A DNA stretch of 64,000 nucleotides from DASYRM01 sp036004405 (GTDB lineage: Bacteria; Acidobacteriota; Vicinamibacteria; Vicinamibacterales; UBA2999), in assembly GCA_036004405.1 (NCBI GenBank), contig DASYRM010000190.1, positions 40,057 through 104,056 on the forward strand, written 5' to 3'. Shown here in pieces: positions 33,772-40,797 of the stretch; position 1 is the stretch's first letter, and each line of letters starts with the position of its first letter. The position numbers and the translations under genes are program-made. Under the pieces are notes generated by a model. It was not told where the DNA came from, did no database searches, and saw only the letters and a program-made list of their open reading frames with translations.

Positions 33772-36438
33772 TCAGAAGCTCAGTTGCACTCCCATGTCGA
33801 CCTTTCGTGTACCGAGCACGGAGGTCGGCTGACCGAAGAACGGCGCGGTGAGCACACCGCTGTAGCCGGCGTAGTTCGCGTGGTTGGTCACGTTCTGGAC
33901 CTGCACGACGAACTGCAGGCGGAAGCGCTGGCCGCTGTTGTTGACCGCGAGCACTTGCGGACCGCCGCCCCCACCGACGACGCCAATGCCGGGCGGCAGC
34001 GTCGTCTGTCGGCCAAACAGGATCGTGTACGCGGCCGCCATGTTGAGGCTCCACTGCTGCTGGCCACGCTCGGTGTTGCGGCCGATGCCGCCCGGCCGAT
34101 CGTTGTAGATCAAATCGCCGTTCTCGTCCAAGCCCGTGCGGATCGTGTAGGGGTTGCCGCTCGACGTGTTGAAGTTGATCTGCGACAGCAGGTTCCGCAC
34201 GATCTGGTTGTTGTAGGTAACGTTGAACCGGTGCGGCACGTCGAACGGCGCGCTGCCCCACTCGTCGGCCAGCGTCCCGGTCGCGGGCGTCGCAAACGGG
34301 CCATCGGAATTGTTCTTCACATTCAGCCACGTGTAGTTGGCGAACACGGTGGAGCGACTCCACTTGATGAGCGGCGCGTTGAAGGCCGGGAAGAGCGCGC
34401 CTGGATTCACGGTCAGCGCAAACTGCACCTCGTGCTGGCGTAAGCGGGCGTCCGACACCACCTCCACGATGTTGCCGAACAGCACGTCGGGCCGCGCACC
34501 GTCGACCGGCGCATTGAGGTTCAGCCCGCGATACACCGACGCCCCGCGCTGGTAGGCGTAGGTCGTGGTCGTCTGCACCAGCCGGTGCAGCCGCTGGTCG
34601 ACGCCGATGCTGGCGCGGCTGGTGCGCGGGAGGCGCAGGTCGCCGTCGAGGAGATAGCGGTTGGCCGGCGAGCCGCTGCCGATGTCGCCCACCTCCGGAT
34701 AGCCCGGGTTGAACAGGTCCACCTCCCGCTGGTGCAAGCCATCGACCCGCAGCGTCTGCTCGTAAGTGCCGGCCTGCAGCCAGTCGTGGAAGATGCCCCA
34801 GCTGGTTCGCAACGTGGTGGCGCCGCTCTTGAAGGGCGCCCACGTGACGCCGACGCGCGGCATGAGGCCGTCGTAGTCGTCCACGTGCGTCTGCGCTTCG
34901 TAGCGCATGCCGGCGCTGAACGTCAGGTTCCGCCGCAGCCGCATGTCGTCCTGGATGTAGGCGCCTCCCTGCAGGTTGTTGTAGCGGATGGCCGGATCGC
35001 CGACGCGCTGCGTGAAGCTGCGCGGGCGGCCCTGTTCGAAGGCCTCCGGGCTTTCGAAGGTGTAGGTGCCCAGGTAGTTGGTGGTGTCGTCGGCGCGCAC
35101 CCGCAGGAAGGTGAACTCGAGACCGGTGCGGTAGGAGTGAATGCCCCGCACGTAGTCGAGATCGCTCGCCGCGTTGAGGGCGCGCGTGTGCTGACCGCCG
35201 GCGCGCTGCGCGCCGCCGCGGGTGAACGCCTCGAGCACGCGAATGGTCGGCGCCTCGAGCGCGGAACGCGACTCGGAGTCGGACCAGCTCACCTGCATGC
35301 GCGTGCGCGTGAACATGCGGCGCCCGAGCGGCCCCATGTGCTGCATGCGGACGTTGTGGTTCGAGTTCTCGGTGGAATAGGCGCGCTCCTCGAAGTCGTA
35401 CTCGCCGATGCCGAGGTTGTCGGCGGTGTTGCGATTGCCAAAGTAGTTGAAGCGGAGCGTCTGGTTGAGCGTCACGGCGTAGTCGGCGCCGGCGTTGACG
35501 CGCGCGTTGTCGCGCGGCGTGCGCAGCCCCAGCGCTTCAGAGCGTGTGCCGGTGCCGGTCGAGGCGCGGATATTGGGCGTCTCGAACGAATTGAGCCCCT
35601 CGGCGTTGAAGAAGAACGAGGCCTTCTTCGGCACCAGCGTGCCATTCAGGCTCATGAAGTAGTTCTTCGTCTGCTCGGGGCCGCGCGTGGGCGTGAACGG
35701 GCTGCGGCCGCTCAGCGAGCCGCCGCGGTACCGGAGCCCGGTGTTGTAGCGGATCGGGCCCAGGCCCGGCTGCGTGATGATCTCCACCGAGGTCCCGCCC
35801 GCCGAGTGGTTTTCCGCCGCAAACTGATCGCGCGAAATGCGGATCGATCGAATCATCGCCTTGGGCGGCAGCGCGGCGCCCTCGAAGCTGTCCACCTTGA
35901 TCACGGCGCCGGGGCCGGCCATGTCCTGCAGCTGCTGGCGCAGGATGTCGGGATCGTCCGACAGCGCCTCGAGCTGTTCGCGGGTGAGCACGGTGCCGAA
36001 CGTGGACTGGCGGTCGGCGGCGGATTCCTGCTTGTTGCGCTCGACTGTCACCGAGTCCTGCACGCCGGCAATCGGCAGCATCATCACCTGCTTGTTGTCC
36101 CCGGCCCGCACACGCACCTCGGGCAGCGAGCGCGTCTCGAATCCGGGAAACTCGGCGCGAACGGTGTAGCGGCCGGGGGGCAGACCCGCCAGATTGGCAA
36201 CGCCCTGGGCGTTGGTCTGCACGGGCGCCGGCGTCTGCGCCTTCGTGGCCGCCTCGGCCCCCTCGACGGTGACGATGGCGTTGCCGATCACGGCACCGCT
36301 CTGATCGACCACCGTCACCTGCAACGTACCGGGCCGTGCGGCCTGGGCCGCCACGGCTGCTGTCGCGCCCAGCGTCATCGCCAGCGCGAGGCACACGAAC
36401 AGCGCGACGTGCCCGAAGCGGGCAAATCTCGAAACCAT
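33772..36438 (-). CDS. TonB-dependent receptor with carboxypeptidase-regulatory domain (Oar-like)
   Basis: 888 residues. A signal peptide (about 1-31) is followed by a carboxypeptidase-regulatory-like domain at 37-125 (LQVTVVDQSGAVIGNAIVTV, GLPPGRYTVRAEFPGFETRS), a plug at about 135-240 and a long barrel ending in the outer-membrane signature VDMGVQLSF with C-terminal Phe. Such proteins are abundant in Acidobacteriota and import oligomers or display surface functions. Ligand unknown. The secreted Pro-rich gene 20 bp upstream is probably co-transcribed. Confidence 0.92.
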   Translation of the reverse strand: MVSRFARFGHVALFVCLALAMTLGATAAVAAQAARPGTLQVTVVDQSGAVIGNAIVTVEGAEAATKAQTPAPVQTNAQGVANLAGLPPGRYTVRAEFPGFETRSLPEVRVRAGDNKQVMMLPIAGVQDSVTVERNKQESAADRQSTFGTVLTREQLEALSDDPDILRQQLQDMAGPGAVIKVDSFEGAALPPKAMIRSIRISRDQFAAENHSAGGTSVEIITQPGLGPIRYNTGLRYRGGSLSGRSPFTPTRGPEQTKNYFMSLNGTLVPKKASFFFNAEGLNSFETPNIRASTGTGTRSEALGLRTPRDNARVNAGADYAVTLNQTLRFNYFGNRNTADNLGIGEYDFEERAYSTENSNHNVRMQHMGPLGRRMFTRTRMQVSWSDSESRSALEAPTIRVLEAFTRGGAQRAGGQHTRALNAASDLDYVRGIHSYRTGLEFTFLRVRADDTTNYLGTYTFESPEAFEQGRPRSFTQRVGDPAIRYNNLQGGAYIQDDMRLRRNLTFSAGMRYEAQTHVDDYDGLMPRVGVTWAPFKSGATTLRTSWGIFHDWLQAGTYEQTLRVDGLHQREVDLFNPGYPEVGDIGSGSPANRYLLDGDLRLPRTSRASIGVDQRLHRLVQTTTTYAYQRGASVYRGLNLNAPVDGARPDVLFGNIVEVVSDARLRQHEVQFALTVNPGALFPAFNAPLIKWSRSTVFANYTWLNVKNNSDGPFATPATGTLADEWGSAPFDVPHRFNVTYNNQIVRNLLSQINFNTSSGNPYTIRTGLDENGDLIYNDRPGGIGRNTERGQQQWSLNMAAAYTILFGRQTTLPPGIGVVGGGGGPQVLAVNNSGQRFRLQFVVQVQNVTNHANYAGYSGVLTAPFFGQPTSVLGTRKVDMGVQLSF

Positions 36439-36458
36439 GGATGTACCTCTATGTGGAA

Positions 36459-37427
36459 CTAGCTACCGGGTTCGAACCGCCTGGGATCAATGCGCGCGTT
36501 GATCCGGAACCGATCAAAAGTCGTTTCCTCCGTGGTGTCTCCTGCCACCGCGCGACGCACGCGCGTGGGCAGCTGCAGCCCATCGAACGATCGGTACTCT
36601 GCGAAGTAGAGCCGGTTCTCAACCGGTGGCGGCGGACCGCCAGCAGGTGGAGCTCCGGCCGGTGCCCCCGCGGGAGCAGCGCCCGGAGGAGCCGCGCCAG
36701 CCTGAGGTGGAGGACCGCCACGCGGCGGACCACCGGGGCCGCGCCCGCGAGGCGGCGGTTGCCGCGCCTGCCAGCTGAGCATCACCGGCAGGTGTGTCTT
36801 GCCGTCGACGAAGAGCCGCGCCGCGAAGTCGCCCGGCCCCTTCACGTCGAGCACGTCGGCACGCCCCTGCGGCGCCTCGGCCTGGCCGACGTACGCAAAC
36901 GTGAGTGGATGGCTCGAATACGACGCCGCGAAGAGCCCAAGCATCAGGCGCGCAAAGTCCTGTTTCGCGTTGGCGAGCTGCGCGCGCGCGGCCGCCTCGA
37001 GCTGCTGCGGCGTGGGCGGCGGCGGCCCGCCGGGACGCGCCGGGGGCGGCTGTGGTGCTGGACTCTGTAGATAACGGTCGGCGTTGAATCCTGTGACCGT
37101 CGGCCCCGCGTCCTGCGCCGGAAACTCATCCCGCCGCGCGAACTTGTCGGGCAGTTCTGCCTGGATCTCGAACTCGATCGGCACGAGGTTGTCGCCGCGC
37201 ACCTGGCGGGTACGCCCGGTCACGATGAGCGTCTTGATCGCGGCGAGCTTGGCTTCACCGCCCAGGGCCGTGCGCGCTTCGGCAATCACGCGCACGGAGG
37301 CGTCGGCTCCAGACCCCTGGCCGGTTGGGACACTCTGTCCATTGGTGGGACGCGCGGCGGCGACCATCCCACAAACGATCACCAGCAACCAGGCAGAGGG
37401 CCGTGAGCGCCACAGGCTTTCTCTCAA
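36459..37427 (-). CDS. secreted protein with Gly/Pro/Ala-rich insert, partner of the TonB receptor
   Basis: 322 residues from a TTG at 37427, chosen because GGAGG lies 7 nt upstream and a signal peptide (SAWLLVIVCGMVAAARPTNGQ) follows directly. The frame is open to a GTG at 37508. Mature part: RVIAEARTALGGEAKLAAIKTLIVTGRTRQ, resembling the start of LolA/LolB-like beta folds, interrupted near 240-280 by PPPRGRGPGGPPRGGPPPQA-type low-complexity sequence, then YFAEYRSFDGLQLPTRVRRA. Probably periplasmic. The lipoprotein-carrier-like fold is a guess; the operon with the receptor is well supported. Confidence 0.7.
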   Translation of the reverse strand: MRESLWRSRPSAWLLVIVCGMVAAARPTNGQSVPTGQGSGADASVRVIAEARTALGGEAKLAAIKTLIVTGRTRQVRGDNLVPIEFEIQAELPDKFARRDEFPAQDAGPTVTGFNADRYLQSPAPQPPPARPGGPPPPTPQQLEAAARAQLANAKQDFARLMLGLFAASYSSHPLTFAYVGQAEAPQGRADVLDVKGPGDFAARLFVDGKTHLPVMLSWQARQPPPRGRGPGGPPRGGPPPQAGAAPPGAAPAGAPAGAPPAGGPPPPVENRLYFAEYRSFDGLQLPTRVRRAVAGDTTEETTFDRFRINARIDPRRFEPGS

Positions 37428-37665
37428 GGCGGTGCCTCCGTCATCGACGAGCTCTTCATAGCTCGTGAGTAGTTCGTATTCAATACGGCCGCGCACGGCG
37501 CGTGTCACACGCGCCGCGTGAGGCGCCGGACACGCGATTAGACGCCTCGGATCGAAATTGGTTCACCGCGTGTCGGTGTTTTGACGACGAATTCGCTCCG
37601 GCAGTTGGCTACCTGATCGGGGTGCCCTGAACAGGTGAGCGAGGGGCGGCGTACACTCGGCGTCG

Positions 37666-37954
37666 ATGCGCATCCGACTGTCCGACGAGCGGCGGGCCCG
37701 CGTGCTCCTGGCGGTGAAACGGCACTTCGACGCCGAGTTCGATGATCCAATCAGCGACTTCCGCGCCAACGGGCTGCTCGATCTCTTCCTGCGCGAGCTG
37801 GGCCCAGCCGTCTACAACCAGCGAGGCTGCGCCTCGCTGGGCAGTGCCTAATGGCCGCGCCTCCGGCGCGGCGGCCGTGAGAGACGCCTGTGGCTACGTG
37901 CAGGACAAGCTCGCCGACATCGACGGCGAGCTTCACGAGCCCGAGCCGCGCTAG
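37666..37954 (+). pseudogene. DUF2164 gene interrupted by a 52-bp palindromic segment
   Basis: From ATG 37666 the frame reads as DUF2164 through FDDPISDFRANGLLDLFLRE and LGPAVYNQ, then enters foreign sequence and stops at 37851. The family continuation, AVRDACGYVQDKLADIDGEL and HEPEPR, resumes in another frame at 37874 and ends at 37954. Removing 37822-37873 (52 nt) restores one 78-residue protein, the normal family length. DUF2164 has no established function. The gene is presumably inactive unless a truncated 61-residue product works. Confidence 0.85.
37822..37873. mobile_element. 52-bp palindromic insertion inside DUF2164
   Basis: Holds GAGGC-TGC-GCCTC and CCGCGCC-TCC-GGCGCGG, two hairpins, with GGGCAGTGCCTAATGG between them. 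It encodes no protein. The ends are inferred from where homology to DUF2164 breaks and resumes and are uncertain by a few bases. It looks like a small non-autonomous hairpin element. Confidence 0.65.
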
Positions 37955-38018
37955 ACGTCTTGAACGGCTGGAATCCCGGCGAACAATTCAACTCTCGACC
38001 AGCCGTTCAAGACGTCTA
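37952..38018. repeat. 20-bp perfect inverted repeat with 27-nt loop
   Basis: TAGACGTCTTGAACGGCTGG (37952-37971) and its exact complement at 37999-38018. The first TAG is the stop codon of the resumed DUF2164 frame. Could fold as a very stable RNA hairpin or be ends of a lost small element. Confidence 0.85.
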
Positions 38019-38019
38019 C

Positions 38020-38038
38020 GCCCGCCCGGAGGGCGGGC
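38020..38038. repeat. hairpin GCCCGCCC-GGA-GGGCGGGC
   Basis: Perfect 8-bp stem with a 3-nt loop, one base after the 20-bp inverted repeat. Confidence 0.75.
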
Positions 38039-38050
38039 CAGCAGATACTG

Positions 38051-38105
38051 TTCTAGCAAGGCGGCGCCTGCGTGATTGTCGGTCGGAGGCGCAGCCTTGC
38101 TAGAA
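38051..38105. repeat. 18-bp inverted repeat with one mismatch upstream of DUF6152
   Basis: TTCTAGCAAGGCGGCGCC (38051-38068) pairs with GGCGCAGCCTTGCTAGAA (38088-38105) at 17 of 18 positions. It separates the DUF2164 and DUF6152 genes and lies 33 bp before the latter's ATG. Confidence 0.8.
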
Positions 38106-38137
38106 TCCTGCCAACGCCACCCTCGAGGGAGGACTGC

Positions 38138-38536
38138 ATGAAGGCGCTCCTGACGGCTCTGGCCATGCTGATGGCCACCGCGCACGTCGTCGTCGCACAC
38201 CACTCGTTCGCGGCCGAGTACGACGATCAGAAGCCGCTGAAGATCACCGGCACGCTCACCAAGGTGGACTGGATGAACCCGCACATCTGGTACTACGTGG
38301 ACGTGAAGAACCCCGACGGGACCGTCACCACGTGGGCGATCTCGGGCGGTGCCCCCGGCCAGTTGATGCGGCGCGGGATCACCAAGGATCTGCTGGTGGT
38401 CGGCTCCACCGTCAACGTCGAAGGCTTCAAGGCCAAGGACGGCTCCAACAACGGGTTCGGCCAGCGCGTCACCTACCAGGACGGCCGCAATGTGTTCACG
38501 GCCACCGACCCGGCGGGCCGCGCCCCGCAGCGCTGA
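38138..38536 (+). CDS. secreted DUF6152 protein
   Basis: 132 residues from ATG 38138 behind GAGGGAGGA. A signal peptide (LLTALAMLMATAHVVVA) leaves a mature start HHSFAAEYDDQKPLKITGTL, then VDWMNPHIWYYVDVKNPDG and WAISGGAPGQLMRRG, the DUF6152 signature. The fold is likely a small OB-like beta barrel. Function unknown. It precedes the secreted 266-residue gene by 9 bp, an arrangement I regard as a conserved acidobacterial pair. Confidence 0.9.
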   Translation: MKALLTALAMLMATAHVVVAHHSFAAEYDDQKPLKITGTLTKVDWMNPHIWYYVDVKNPDGTVTTWAISGGAPGQLMRRGITKDLLVVGSTVNVEGFKAKDGSNNGFGQRVTYQDGRNVFTATDPAGRAPQR

Positions 38537-38545
38537 GGAGGAGTC

Positions 38546-39346
38546 ATGACTCGCATTTCATCCAAGTGGCTGCTGCTCGCACTCGTGTCGATCTGCCCGT
38601 GCGGGCTCTCGATCGTGACGGCGCTCAACGCACAGCAGGGGCCGGCGAGCCCGGCGGGGATCCCGCGCACCGCCGACGGCAAGCCGGACTTCACCGGCAC
38701 CTATCAGTGGCCGACCTACCTCCCCGGTGACGAGCGTGGGCGCTCGTCGGCCACGGTGTTCGACCGCAAGCGCTTCGCGCCGCTCAAGCCGGGCGGCGAC
38801 ACGTTCCTCGAACCGCGCACCGGCGATCCGCGTCACGACGAGCCGCGCGACTTCTGCATGCCCGCCGGGTTCCCGGGCGGCATGCTCTCGGCCAATGCCA
38901 TGCAGTTCTTCCAGACGAAGAACCACCTCGTGATGGTGCACGAGTTCCAGCGCATGAGCCGCGTGATCCCGCTCGACGGGCGGGCGCACCGCAAAGGGCT
39001 GGAGCCGATGTTCTACGGCGATCCGGTGGGGCGCTGGGAAGGCGACACGCTCGTCATCGAGACGGTGAACTTCAAGCGCTGGGGTCTGGACGACTACTAC
39101 TACACCAACCCGAAAGAGTATCGGATGCACAGCGACGCGATGCGGACCATCGAGCGCCTGCGGTGGAAGAGCCCGACGGCCATGTCGTATGCGCTGACGA
39201 TCGACGACCCCAAGGTCTTCACCGCCCCCTGGACGCAGGAGTTCGAGATCCTCGCCAAGCCGGAATGGGACAAGGACGGCCTCTTCGAGTACGTCTGCGA
39301 GGAGAACAACCGCTGCCCCGGCGGCAAGTGCGGGGCTGAGAAGTAA
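38546..39346 (+). CDS. secreted protein of the same family as 26571-27440
   Basis: 266 residues behind GAGGAG. Signal peptide (WLLLALVSICPCGLSIVTA), then GIPRTADGKPDFTGTYQWPT. Shared with the 26571 protein: FCMPAGFPGGMLSANAMQFF where that one has HCLPLGN, GRWEGDTLVIETVNF, MRTIERLRW and a C-terminal YVCEENNRCPGGKC. Unknown activity. The operon with DUF6152 suggests joint work in the periplasm or outside the cell (inference). Confidence 0.85.
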   Translation: MTRISSKWLLLALVSICPCGLSIVTALNAQQGPASPAGIPRTADGKPDFTGTYQWPTYLPGDERGRSSATVFDRKRFAPLKPGGDTFLEPRTGDPRHDEPRDFCMPAGFPGGMLSANAMQFFQTKNHLVMVHEFQRMSRVIPLDGRAHRKGLEPMFYGDPVGRWEGDTLVIETVNFKRWGLDDYYYTNPKEYRMHSDAMRTIERLRWKSPTAMSYALTIDDPKVFTAPWTQEFEILAKPEWDKDGLFEYVCEENNRCPGGKCGAEK

Positions 39347-39347
39347 G

Positions 39348-40016
39348 TCACCGCCTACTTGACTCTTCAAGCAGGCGACGTACTTCGTCGTCGGTCGTCT
39401 CGCTGAAATCGACGTACCACGCGCCCACTGCCGTGAAGTGGTCCGGCATCAGCACGCACACGACGTCGTCGGCCACCCGCCGGAGAGCCTGGCAGGTATC
39501 GGCCGCGCCCACCGGCGCCGCCACCACGACCTGCCGGGCGTGCAGTTGGCGCACGGCCTGCACGGCGGCGCGCATCGTGGACCCGGTGGCGAGCCCGTCG
39601 TCCACCAGCAGCACGCAGCGGCCTTCGACCAGGATCAGCGGACGCCCTTCGCGGTAGAGCCGCTCGCGCCGATCGAGCTCGCGCATCTCCACGCGCGCCA
39701 CCGCCTCGACCGTGTCAGCCGACGGCTGATACCACGCCAACACTTCGTCGTTGAGCACCTGCACGCCACCGCTGGCAATGGCGCCCATCGCCAGCTCGGG
39801 ATGGCCCGGCACGCCGAGCTTGCGCACGGAGAAGACGTCGAGCGGTACGCGCAGCGCGGCGGACACTTCGTACGCGACCGGCACACCGCCGCGCGGCAGC
39901 GCCAGCACAACCACGTCATTGCGGTGGGCGTAGTCCTGCAGCAGACCGGCCAGCGCGACGCCCGCCTCGTGCCGGTCCTTGAAAGCTGGAGCGTTGGGTC
40001 GTGGCCAGACGCTCAT
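39348..40016 (-). CDS. phosphoribosyltransferase-domain protein
   Basis: 222 residues from ATG 40016. It has the type I PRTase fold: LALPRGGVPVAYEVSAALRV near 38-57 and the PRPP loop VLLVDDGLATGSTM (135-148). Also FSVRKLGVPGHPELAMGAIA, typical of the stand-alone PRTase proteins often fused to or paired with dienelactone-hydrolase-like domains. The base it uses is not known and the family may act in other phosphoribosyl chemistry. Convergent with the secreted-protein gene. Confidence 0.88.
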   Translation of the reverse strand: MSVWPRPNAPAFKDRHEAGVALAGLLQDYAHRNDVVVLALPRGGVPVAYEVSAALRVPLDVFSVRKLGVPGHPELAMGAIASGGVQVLNDEVLAWYQPSADTVEAVARVEMRELDRRERLYREGRPLILVEGRCVLLVDDGLATGSTMRAAVQAVRQLHARQVVVAAPVGAADTCQALRRVADDVVCVLMPDHFTAVGAWYVDFSETTDDEVRRLLEESSRR

Positions 40017-40190
40017 CGCATACCTCGATGCTGCAATCGTAGTACCTGGGGCCTTCCTGAGGTTGCACTGTTTCTGCAAACTGAGCCGCAATCTGCCGGG
40101 CTCGCGCCACGCCGGCATATTTCATAATGCGGCCCTCCCCCCTCGTCGCATTGCACAGGCGCGTGGCTGCACCACGTGCGAGGAGGTGTC

Positions 40191-40790
40191 ATGAGTTCGC
40201 GAATCGCCGGTGCCCTTGCTGCCGCATGGGTACTGCTCGCACTGCCGGCAGCAGCCGCGCCCATCGACGCGCACGTGACTGGTTGCGTCGGCGACGTCTG
40301 TACGGCCGCGCCCGACGGTGGCCCGGTCGCCGTGGACCCGCTCGGATTCACACTCGACACGTTCTGGGGACCGGACTTCATCGAGCTGACCGAGGACCCG
40401 GGCGGCGGTCACTGGAACATGCAGGTGCTGTTTCAGTTCACCGGCACCCACACCGGCCTCGAGCACTTCGGCGCCATCTCGCTGCTCGACGCGGCGGGGC
40501 TGCCGATCGGCGCGCTCAACGTGCAGTTCGACGATCTCAACCCGCTGCAACGCGCCAACTACGAGATCTTCGGCCCGCTCGATCAGCCGTTTGCGGTCTA
40601 CGGCTTTCAGCTGGGGCTCAGCGACGGCTCGGGCGTGGACACGATGGACTGGGTGAGCGTGAGCTTCTTCCCGGCATCGGCCACCGTTCCGGAACCCTCG
40701 GTGATCGTGCTGGTCGCGCTCGTCGCGGTGGCGATCGTGGGCCGGCAGATCATGCGCCTGCGGCGCACCCGCTCGGCGCGCCTGCACTGA
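40191..40790 (+). CDS. PEP-CTERM sorting-domain protein
   Basis: 199 residues from ATG 40191 behind AGGAGG. A signal peptide (1-23) leads into a beta-rich body with a Cys pair (GCVGDVC, about 31-37) and WVSVSFFPASATVPEP. The C-terminus is a textbook exosortase signal: VPEP at 166-169, a hydrophobic helix (VIVLVALVAVAIVG) and a basic tail (RLRRTRSARLH). It should be processed by an exosortase and exported to the surface or exopolysaccharide matrix. No exosortase gene lies in the window. Confidence 0.88.
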   Translation: MSSRIAGALAAAWVLLALPAAAAPIDAHVTGCVGDVCTAAPDGGPVAVDPLGFTLDTFWGPDFIELTEDPGGGHWNMQVLFQFTGTHTGLEHFGAISLLDAAGLPIGALNVQFDDLNPLQRANYEIFGPLDQPFAVYGFQLGLSDGSGVDTMDWVSVSFFPASATVPEPSVIVLVALVAVAIVGRQIMRLRRTRSARLH

Positions 40791-40797
40791 TCGCGAT

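Noticed and set aside
37952..38105. tRNA or CRISPR-like unit
   Set aside because: Arms do not give a cloverleaf and there are no regularly spaced direct repeats with unique spacers.
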